From Craspedostauros australis (lineage: Eukaryota; Bacillariophyta; Bacillariophyceae; Mastogloiales; Achnanthaceae), in assembly GCA_026770025.1 (NCBI GenBank), contig JAMXDE010000016.1, forward strand, positions 930,001 to 994,000: 64,000 nucleotides of DNA, in the 5' to 3' direction. Made by a program: the position numbers and the translations under genes. Position 1 is the stretch's first letter. Every line of letters starts with the position of its first letter. The notes beneath the pieces are model-generated. The model ran no database searches. It was given only the letters and a program-made list of their open reading frames with translations, and was not told where the DNA came from. Shown piece after piece: positions 55,708 to 64,000 of this stretch.

Positions 55708-56313
55708 ATGACATCGACCGATCCAACTGCAGCGACGGCCAGTCGGCTCGTGCGCTACAGCAAACTGCTGAAGGCGACGCAAAAGACTTTAGACGAAGGC
55801 AAGAGGACGTTCGATGTGGAGAAGGCGATCAAAGACTGCTACGGCGAGGACGCGGACATGTTCCGAGAGGATGAACTGGCCCACGCCATCGACGCGATGA
55901 TCGATGAGGCGAACGGCAAGATCAAGAAGCGCATGCATCAGACGTACGATGAGCAGCGCGTCGAAGAAACGCTGGAGAGAGTGGAGACCATCATCCATCG
56001 GCTGGACGCGGAGGATGCGCGGCGAGGCGAGGCGGAAGAGCAGGACCGGGACACCGCCAAGGCCGCGTTGGAGGACGTGCGGTTGCCAGCGGACGTGACG
56101 CCGAGGGATGTAATGAAGTACCATGCGTACCGAAGGATGCAGCAAGAGCGCGATGTCCTCCTCGCGGAGCTGGAGGCGTTGGAAGACGAGACCAAGCAGC
56201 TGGAAGAGCAGACGAGATCGAGCGCACAGAGGATGCAGCAGACGGCTGAAGCCATGCAGGAGGTGGGCAAGGAATTGGAGACCACTGCGAATGCATGTTC
56301 CATGGCATCGTGA
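55708..56313 (+). CDS. Coiled-coil protein, candidate Nnf1/PMF1 kinetochore subunit
   Basis: 201 residues from MTSTDPTAATAS (the open frame starts earlier at 55552 but that leader is low-complexity). Nearly all alpha-helical: an N-terminal helix (LVRYSKLLKATQKTLDE), a middle with MIDEANGKIKKRMHQTYDEQ and VEETLERVETIIHRLDAED, a short break (LPADVTPRDVMKYHAY), then a long coiled coil (QQERDVLLAELEALEDETKQ). Length, order of helices and the central E-x-L-x-x-x-E pattern resemble Nnf1/PMF1 (human PMF1 is about 205 residues), a subunit of the MIS12 complex that joins inner and outer kinetochore. Coiled-coil similarity is weak evidence, so other coiled-coil families remain possible. Convergent with the RAD5-type gene, 196 bp apart. 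Confidence 0.6.
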   Translation: MTSTDPTAATASRLVRYSKLLKATQKTLDEGKRTFDVEKAIKDCYGEDADMFREDELAHAIDAMIDEANGKIKKRMHQTYDEQRVEETLERVETIIHRLDAEDARRGEAEEQDRDTAKAALEDVRLPADVTPRDVMKYHAYRRMQQERDVLLAELEALEDETKQLEEQTRSSAQRMQQTAEAMQEVGKELETTANACSMAS

Positions 56314-56509
56314 TGCGGTACATTTGGGTTGAGTAGAACGGAACAGAGCAGAAGAGCAGGATAGACGAAAGCCACACGCAGGGCACAATACTCGTAACGT
56401 GCTTTCTGAATTACGCGCCAGTACCATCCAGCCTACTGGGGAGTCGTACACAGCACAGACCCACTCCGCTCGACCTGATTTTACTCTCTATGCGCACGCC
56501 AGATCAGAT

Positions 56510-59500
56510 CTACTCTTGAAACAGAATCTTGAAATCGTCAAGGCTTGGTCGTGTGTTGCCGCCTTGCTGCTGCTGGGACTGGGGTTGATTCGGATCTCCA
56601 CCCTTCGTTTTGTCGCACAGGATGTTGCTGGCCATCGCCTTCTTGCGTCTCTGCAGCTCCACGATGCGTTCTTCCACACTGTTCTTCACGTAGAACTTAC
56701 GAACGCGGATCTTCGATGCTGTTTGGCCAATTCGATGAATGCGGTCGATGCACTGGTCCTCCATGGATGCATGCCACCAAGGGTCGGCGATGAACACTGA
56801 CTGTGCAGCCACCAGGTTCAGACCGACACCACCAGCCTTCATGGAGATGAGGAGGACGGAACCGATCTTCGGTGCCTTGCCTGGATTCGTTGGCGGTGGT
56901 GGCGGAGCGCTGCTCCCGAATTCATCCAGAACAGCAACGCGTTCCTTCAGGCTCAGTCTGCCATCCAAACGACCGTGTGAAATCCCATTCTTGCGAAGGG
57001 CGCGCTGGAGCAGGTCGAGAAAGCCCAAGAATTGGGAGAAGATCAGCACCTTCGAGCCAGGATTTTCCTCCCAGACGTTGTGCAGCTCGTTGATGATGGC
57101 ATCCAGCTTTGTGCTCGACGTGCCACGGACTGCCCGGTTCAACACCTGGCGTGCACTGCCATCGTAGCTAACGCTTTGCTGAAGGTCTGGGTAATCACCG
57201 TCGCCATGGTCATCGCGGTCATCACCGTGCTCGTCGCTGTGCTCGTCATATTTTCCCTCTTTGACAGCGGCAACGCGATTGCCACCACCATGACCATGAT
57301 CATCACTTCCAGCGTCGTTGGAATCTCCTGCTGAGACTTCCTGCTTCACTCTCGCCGATCGATGAGAATTGGAATTGGTCCTGTTCTTGCCATGCACGTC
57401 AGCCAGAATCAAGATCTTGGATGACTGGATGTCCTTGCAGCAGACGGGACAAGGTGCATCGGGACAGCTCGTGATGGACTGTTGCGATGAGGTGCTGTGA
57501 ATTACATCAGGTCTCAATGATTGTGATGCGTTTTGCAGTAGAACGTCCTGCAGGCACTTTTTGCAGAACATGTGTAGACAAGGCGTCACCACTCCATCCT
57601 CAAAGTTGATCGGCTCCAGACAGATGGAGCATTCCTCTTCCAGCTGGGTCGAATGGGCGTCCACGGCGACTTTGAACTTGTCCAACACGCTTTGAGAGTA
57701 CGCCGTTTGCTGCGACAGTTGGCTGTGTGCACTTGACTTCGTGCTGAACTTCGCGCTGGACTGGCTGTTGTTGCTGTAGCGATTGTTTCCCACCGCGCCA
57801 TCCATGTGATCGTCCATCTCCCCTGGCTGGCTACCCACGTGCGGAGGCACGAGAGCGTCTCCCTCGCCTGTCATTGTCTTGAATGATGCCAGCAGGTTGT
57901 CCAGGAACTGTGTGCGAGTACGAGTATGGTAAATTTCAGTGAAGCATGGTGCAGTAGCGTATTTGGGGAGTCACGTGTTGTTGGAGTATTGATGAAGAAA
58001 TCAATGCGGAATTCGTTTCGACGATGCAGGAAATTACGTTCATGTTCGAGTGGAGGCAAAAGCAGAGCACAGGAAAGCATGGTGAGATCTCCATGAACAA
58101 CATCACCGCACCGATTGCCGAGGATAGTCAACGCGGTACTAACGCATGCATCCCAAGCATGTACATGTCAGCGTAATATGCCCACATCCACATGCTATTT
58201 CCACGTCCACTCCAACAAACACCAACGGCTCTCCTTACCTGATCATCGATGGTCCTCGAATCGCCTGATCCATCTTGCCCCGCTCCCCCCTCAGTCTTCG
58301 CCTCTCCAGCGGCACCGCTCTCCGCCTTTACGCCATCACTGCCACCAACATGGCTGTTCCAATCGTTTTCATCCAGATGCGATTTGACAGTTAACGCCAC
58401 GTGATCGCAGGTCAGGCGCAACCGATGGAGCAGCGAAAAGATGGCGAGCCACGACTTGGAGGCGGTCCCCGCGGTGATGAATCCCTTGAACAGGTTCAAC
58501 GACTTCTTGTGCAACGCGTCGTAGAATTGCCGTTCGGCGTCGGAAAACTCGACGCTGATGACTTTCGTTTCCACAGGCGGGAGACTGAGGATGGGCGTGC
58601 CGTCCTTACCGACGGAATTCTTCGTCCGTCGCAGCATGATCGGTTTCAAAAGTCTCTGGACGCGGTTCAACGCAGCATCCATGTCCGAATGAACGATATC
58701 GCCAACGGATGATTTCCAAAACGAGTTCTGACACCAAGGGTGATGCCGCAGGAATCGCAGCAAGGAGTACACATCGTTGAGCGAGTTTTGGATGATAGTG
58801 CCGGACACGCACCAACGTCGTTCGGCTTGCAACATGGTGCAGCTCTTGGAAATTAAGGTGGCATGATTCTTGATGTAATGTGCTTCGTCCAGAATTATCC
58901 GCTTCCATCGATGCGCAAGGATGCCGGATGGTTTCAGGCTTTCATCCGTTTCTTGGAGCTTCAGGTACTTCTGCATTTCTGCTTGCAGCGATCCATCTGC
59001 AGACGAATACGATAGTGAATTGCATACATATGATTGTGCAGAGACAAGAGCAGTCGCATCGGTAGCGAAGATGATGCATTGTTGGGTGCGGAAGGCAGGA
59101 AGGGATTGGAATGGATTCTCGAAATACGTGAGGGGTGCGACTTGGAACCAGAAGCACAGTGACTGAAAGATGCTCTCGTCCCGAACAACGAACAATTGTG
59201 GTAGCAATTGAATGCAACCAATGACAGTGGAGCAAAGGAGCAAACAGCCACATGGAAGACTATGTATCGTTTCAGCATTCGCATGAATCAATACACCAAT
59301 GCGCCGACCACGCAGAGGGACTTACAGGTCGTCAGAACGACGTCGTTGTCATCAAAATCAAGCACCTTCTTGTCACTGTAGTTGACCTTGTGCGACAGCA
59401 TGGTTTTGGATCTGATCTCGTTCTCCCACTGGCTCAGCAACGACAGTGGCGTGATAACCAACGTCGGTCCTTGAGCGTTTTCCGATTCCACCTCCTTGGA

Positions 59501-61680
59501 TTTGACGATGAGCGCCAGGAGCATGACGGTCTTGCCAAGTCCCATGCTGTCCGCCAGAATCCCACCCCGGCACGGCGCTGGCGCTTGCGGCGGTGCTGCG
59601 CTTGCCTTGCCGGACATGGTCTGAACGTAGAAGCATCTTGCCGCAGACATGTCGGAGGAGGCGAGGTAGCGGCGCTCCCAGAGCGGATGATTGAGCTGCG
59701 CCCGTTTCGCATCGCCTCCATCTATGGATCGCGCTGTCTGTGCCGTCGTCTCCTGGACAATCACTGGGCCGCAGTCGCAGTACACGCCGCTCCGCACGTG
59801 CGATGGGAATTCGGCCGGCTGGCTAGTTTGTCTTGCTCGTTCGTCGGTGTTGGTTGCGGCCAACTCAGATAGAAGCGAGAGCTGTTCCTTCATCGTCTCC
59901 AAATCATGCTCCTGCTCTCGCTGCATCATCCAATGCAAGGCTTGCTTTTGGTAGAATCGCAGCTCGACGCTCAACCCGGAAGGGCCATCCATCTCTGGCA
60001 GCTGCGCCTTGCGCTGTTCATCGTTGGATTCGATGATCGTCTTGGCCCATTGAGGTGCCGCTTCTCCCGTTGCGTCGCGCTTCGCCTCTTCCTCCATCTG
60101 CGCTTCTGCATCTGCCTCCGTCTCGGCGTCCGCTGCGTTGTCGCTGTGGCCATGCACATTGGTGGAAGCAGCAGAGGTGTTGGATGTGGCGCGAATCTGT
60201 GACTGCACTTGAAGCTGCTTCACGATGTCATCTCCATGCTGTCCCCATTGCAAGAGTTCGAACGCTGCTTCCTGCACGGTCGGTTCTCCTTTGGATGATG
60301 CTTGGGCAGCCTTCCTGCGCAGGAACATGGAGGACGACGATTTGGTGGCGACTTCTACAGTGTCAAATGTTCGAAAGAATGCGTTGGGATCGACGATCCA
60401 GATTCTGTGCATGTATGTGTTTGAGTATGTGCGTTGTGAGTGGATGTGCGTTGTGCATAGATGTACGCGTGCATGTATGGGCACATCGTTGAGGTATTGT
60501 CAAAAATACGATAGAAAAGACAACGCGGTGTGAGGATGACGAGATATGTGGGCGTGCATAGTAGTTTGTACAATATAATGTAACCGTATGGAATGATAGC
60601 CAAAACGAAGCAAGAGAGGGAAGGGAACGAAAACAAGCCAAGCCAAGCGCAGCCAATACACTACACTACAATACAATGAATGACAGATCAAAATGAAACT
60701 CACCGAACTGAAAACGGAATCTGCGCCCCAATCGGCAATCCCCGCTCCTCCATCAACGCCTCCAGCTGCACATGGATGGGCGACACTGGTTTGATGCGCG
60801 CAATGGGTGAGAGGATGCGGCTGAGATGTTTTGGGAACTGTCCCTGGATCCGTCGTCCGCGAAATCGGACCATGGACTTAGATCCCGTGTGGCTGACATC
60901 CAGTTGCAACTGCTCCTTGTAGTCTATGGCACCGCCTTTGGTCGTGCAAACACCGTCGCTGACCCATCGGTTGCACAACAGCCACGCATTCTGCAGCTTG
61001 TTTGCATCTGAATATGCGCCGGTGCTTGAATTGCCCGTTGCGTTGGAGAAGGTGTCACGCAATGACCGTTCTGGAATGTTGGTCCTTTTGGTGGATGACT
61101 TGGATGCTGAACTGCTCGGTGGAAGCTTTCTCTTCACGGGTTTCCTTGTAGGTGTGGTTGGTGCTGGCCGAGCAGGTGTTCTGACTGTCGTCGCTGACGG
61201 CGTTGTCCTCGCATGGGCGCGGACCTGGGCACGCCTTTTGCTCGCACTCGCAGTCGCACTGTGCCTGCTGTGCCCAACAGTATTCCTACTCTGCGGTGTA
61301 TGAAGTGGTCGAGATGGCACTCTCGATATCGCTCTCGATATCGGCCTTGAAGCAGATGGTGGCGGAGATGGTCTTGCCGCAGTCCCAACAGCGGAGGCGA
61401 ACGACGAAGATGGCGTCGGTGGCTTCGATGGCAATGGCGATGCTGACGGCGAACGTAACGCAGACGACGCGGATGATCTGGCCTTCTTGCTTGGCTGGTA
61501 CTGTCCCGTGATTAGACGCTCTGCCGCCAATTCGACGCTGTAACCAGACTTGGACAAGCACAACGAAAGATCCCTCTCGCAGAACTCATCACCAACGAAT
61601 GCTCGCAGCTGATGCAGCTGTTCCACCACCGACGGTTTGCGCTGCTGCTTCTTCGTCGCGCTGCCCTTCGATCCGCCCAT
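56510..61680 (-). CDS. RAD5: RAD5/HLTF-type SNF2 helicase and RING ubiquitin ligase, four exons
   Basis: Exons: 61680-60704, 60404-59326, 58996-58239 and 57907-56510; introns of 299, 329 and 331 bp, with GTGAGT/GTAAGT/GTAAGG donors and CAG acceptors and agreeing phases, give 1403 residues. In order: a UBA-like N-terminus at about 28-62 (FCERDLSLCLSKSGYSVELA); a disordered basic linker; a HIRAN domain at about 225-345 (MVRFRGRRIQGQFPKHLSRI, spanning the first junction); SNF2 ATPase with Walker A ILADSMGLGKT at about 608 and DEAH box ILDEAHYIKN at about 722; a C3HC4 RING at about 1031-1095 (CSICLEPINFEDGVVTPCLH) inserted in the helicase; and helicase C with DRIHRIGQT. This is the diagnostic RAD5/HLTF order. 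These nuclear enzymes extend ubiquitin chains on PCNA and promote error-free bypass and fork reversal at damaged DNA. Confidence 0.93.
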
Positions 61681-62151
61681 GCTCTTGTGATCAACGCCCC
61701 TGCTTTGGTTGGTGGATTGGCTCCTTGATTTGCTGCTTCGTTGGTGGACTCCTTTCTCACCTCCTTGCTGGGTTTCTTGCTCATTTCATCCGCTGATGGT
61801 TCCACCCATCGCGTTGGGAGTTGTGTCGTCCAACCACCAACAGCGACGATGCCGGAAATCTCCATCCGACTTGCCACAGAGCCGACAACAAGACGGCGCG
61901 CCGGTTTTTTGGCGCGCAATGACAATCGAATCGAAAGAGTCGTTCGTCATCTCTCCTGAGAGATACTAGGCAACAAAACTAGAGAGTTGCTGAACCTTGG
62001 AGAAGACGACACACGACAGGCGAACTACCACCACAACATTCCGTTCCCACGAAATGACAGAGAAGGCGAATGATCCAACACCAACACCACAATAAGCAAC
62101 GCCACGAGGCACACGAGCCGGAGCATTAAAGTGGAACAGAGGACAACAACG
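61681..62151. promoter_or_regulatory. Divergent promoter region between RAD5 (-) and the right-edge gene (+)
   Basis: 471 bp separate the two start codons, so both promoters should lie here. No TATA box is visible. A short direct CGCGCCGG/GGCGCG cluster at about 61898-61917 is the only motif that stands out. Confidence 0.5.
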
Positions 62152-64000
62152 ATGAGCACGAAGGCAAGCCACACTGTGGACGATGATGAGGCCGCATTTC
62201 GGGCAAGCGCGGCGTTGATTGCGCAGCTGCTGCGTGAGAAAGATGAGAATCCGGCACCGGCGCCCAAGACGCAGGATGAAAAGCAAGAGGCCATGTTTGA
62301 GCTGTACCGCGAGCTGTGCTTCGACGAGCCGATGCTTCCGGCGGGCTTCGAAGCGACGGGGCGTCATCTGGGAGACGAGCTGCTGCGTGCCGCCGAGCCG
62401 ACGCAGAACCAGTCGCAGACCAAGCTGGCCATCTCCAACCGTTTGGTGGATGGTGTGGTGCAGTGCTGTCGCAAGTACAATCAGCCGAATGACGATGCAA
62501 CCAGCAGTGACGCTAACAACGACAGCGATGGAGGCAACACCAATGCCAATGGCAGCAATAGCGGCAGCAACGCCAACCACGCGAAGAGTCCTGCCATGGC
62601 ACGTCTGGCGTACAGTGCGCTCATCCAAGTCCCGTCGTTGTGCTGCCAGGCCAAAGACCTCAAGTCCATCCAACGGTTGCTGGGAACGTACAAGGGAGTT
62701 GACAACATTGAGGAAAGCCAGTTGGGGAGGCTGGGATTGGAGATTGATGATACAGCTCAGGAACAGCGCATCGACCAGGCGATCCGCCAGCTCACGATGG
62801 ATCCAACGGATCCCGTTGGCGCAAGTACACAGTCCGATGAAGGCGACCCGACGGCCACTGACGATCCAACGGATGCGGCGCCTCTTGCCAATCAGTACGA
62901 AGAGGTATGGGCGGCGGAATCAGATCCCTCCGATTACGATTACGGTGACGAAGACAATGCGGGTCATGACGCCGATGGTAATGGAAGCAGCGCTTACCAA
63001 GCTCAGCAACAAGCGCGCAACATTGACCATCTCTCATTTGCCGCATTTGCGATCGATCCCAAATCTCTCTCGAGGGCAGATCTTTCGCGCACGTACGCGC
63101 AAGCGCGCACTGCTATCATCAGCCTCCTACGACAGGCCAATTACACTTTGCTGTCTCCCCTCTTCCAGGCCAGAGACGAGACGATCGTGCCGCAACTGAC
63201 GCAGCTCATACTCATGTTGCTGACAAGTTCTACACCCTTGATTGATGATACAATGAAGTCGCAGGGCATGTATCCACTGTGGGTTCTGCGAGATGCTGCC
63301 ACGGCGTTGCAATCCTTCGTTCCCAGTTATCTCGAGGTCCTGCAGACGTTGCTTGGCGTCGACGAAGCACAAGGTCACAATCAGCAACAGAAGCAGCAGC
63401 AGATGCAGATCCAACAACAGTCACCCAACAAGAACGAAATCGCACCAGCCTCAATCGTTGGCATGGCATCTCTCTCGGCATGGTGCTCGGAGGAATTTGC
63501 CGATACACAAGTCCGCACAAAAAACTTCGTCGCAACCCACAGCTGCATCGTTCAATCGATGAATGAGATTGCTGGTATCCTGGACAAGGCCGGCGCCGAC
63601 ACGACCAACGCAACACAGCGCAACCATCTGCGCGGCAACCTCACACCCATTCTGGAACTGCTCGCCAACACATCGTGGTCCGGCAAGCCACGCGCATCGC
63701 AGATCGCGTTGAATTTAGCGACCATCTCCCGCAAACAGGCACCGCAGGCCATGCTGAATTCCGGCATGTTCCGGCAAGTGTTGGAGTTGGCCAAGACGAC
63801 AGACGAAACGCCGCAGCATCTCATGATCAACTTTCAACTTGCCCTGCTGATGGTCTGCGCCGATGCACCCACCGTGCTTGGTCGATACGGTTGGCGGTAT
63901 CCGGGATTGGCACCCAAGATGGTGCGCGATGTAAGTTCGGCATTGTTCCTTGCCATCTTGTGGAACTGCTTTGCGATTGAGATGGTGCCATCTTCGCCGA
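62152..64000 (+). CDS. Long helical protein of unknown function, cut by the window edge
   Basis: Open from the ATG at 62152 to the window end, at least 616 residues. The N-terminal part (FRASAALIAQLLREKDE, FELYRELCFDEPMLPAGF) and the later part (ALNLATISRKQAPQAML, MFRQVLELAKTTDETPQHLM) look like armadillo/HEAT-type helical repeats, separated by a low-complexity N/G/S stretch near residue 120-145 and an acidic one near 225-285, and a glutamine run at about 415-430. The C-terminal end is outside the window; a good splice donor (GATGTAAGTTCGG) at 63931 may end this exon, in which case the last 70 bp here are intronic. I do not recognise the family; a repeat-scaffold role is a guess. Confidence 0.75.
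   Translation, partial: MSTKASHTVDDDEAAFRASAALIAQLLREKDENPAPAPKTQDEKQEAMFELYRELCFDEPMLPAGFEATGRHLGDELLRAAEPTQNQSQTKLAISNRLVDGVVQCCRKYNQPNDDATSSDANNDSDGGNTNANGSNSGSNANHAKSPAMARLAYSALIQVPSLCCQAKDLKSIQRLLGTYKGVDNIEESQLGRLGLEIDDTAQEQRIDQAIRQLTMDPTDPVGASTQSDEGDPTATDDPTDAAPLANQYEEVWAAESDPSDYDYGDEDNAGHDADGNGSSAYQAQQQARNIDHLSFAAFAIDPKSLSRADLSRTYAQARTAIISLLRQANYTLLSPLFQARDETIVPQLTQLILMLLTSSTPLIDDTMKSQGMYPLWVLRDAATALQSFVPSYLEVLQTLLGVDEAQGHNQQQKQQQMQIQQQSPNKNEIAPASIVGMASLSAWCSEEFADTQVRTKNFVATHSCIVQSMNEIAGILDKAGADTTNATQRNHLRGNLTPILELLANTSWSGKPRASQIALNLATISRKQAPQAMLNSGMFRQVLELAKTTDETPQHLMINFQLALLMVCADAPTVLGRYGWRYPGLAPKMVRDVSSALFLAILWNCFAIEMVPSSP

Noticed and set aside
62219-63199. A 326-codon + strand open frame near the right end
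   Set aside because: R, S and T-rich shadow in another frame of the gene starting at 62152.

Overview
The window is nuclear DNA of a eukaryotic microalga, most likely a diatom. Evidence: Copia retrotransposons whose Pol proteins look like the diatom CoDi type; spaliceosomal introns of about 240-390 bp with GTAAGT/GTGAGT-type donors; a protein whose start looks like a bipartite plastid presequence; and a protein with three modules resembling the diatom-expanded DUF6824 domain. I cannot name the species. There are no rRNA, tRNA or CRISPR features that I can support.

Layout. 1-2 kb: the 3' end of a Copia element. 2.3-10.4 kb: compact housekeeping genes: a UTP13/TBL3-type WD40 protein of the U3 processome (+), a two-exon HIR/band-7 protein (-), a FAM133-like lysine-rich nuclear protein (-) and a probably plastid-targeted UPF0301/AlgH-like protein (+). 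10.9-38.6 kb: an accessory block holding four ankyrin-repeat genes (one with a BTB domain, one with a spliced (IPRR)n leader exon), two decayed pieces of the ankyrin-BTB gene, three diverged copies of an unidentified repeat or dead gene, a membrane-protein gene and a small secreted-protein gene. A very young Copia element (11614-16900, identical LTRs, CCGCA target duplication) sits inside one of the repeats.

39-46.7 kb: a leucine-rich-like protein (-), a DinB-like protein (+) and a four-exon gene (-) fusing an arrestin fold to three DUF6824-like modules and an acidic minisatellite. 47.4-55.5 kb: a broken element bounded by 53-bp inverted repeats, itself split by an older Copia element (48364-54200, LTRs about 7% apart, GCAGG target duplication). 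55.7 kb to the end: a coiled-coil protein that may be the kinetochore subunit Nnf1/PMF1 (+), a four-exon RAD5/HLTF-type repair helicase-ubiquitin ligase (-), and a long gene running off the right edge (+) that shares a 471-bp divergent promoter with RAD5.

The housekeeping genes are independent eukaryotic loci, not operons. The biologically striking part is the ankyrin block, which looks like an active birth-and-death gene nursery, together with the arrestin-DUF6824 fusion. All splice junctions were placed by eye from splice motifs, frame continuity and family alignment, and need transcript support.
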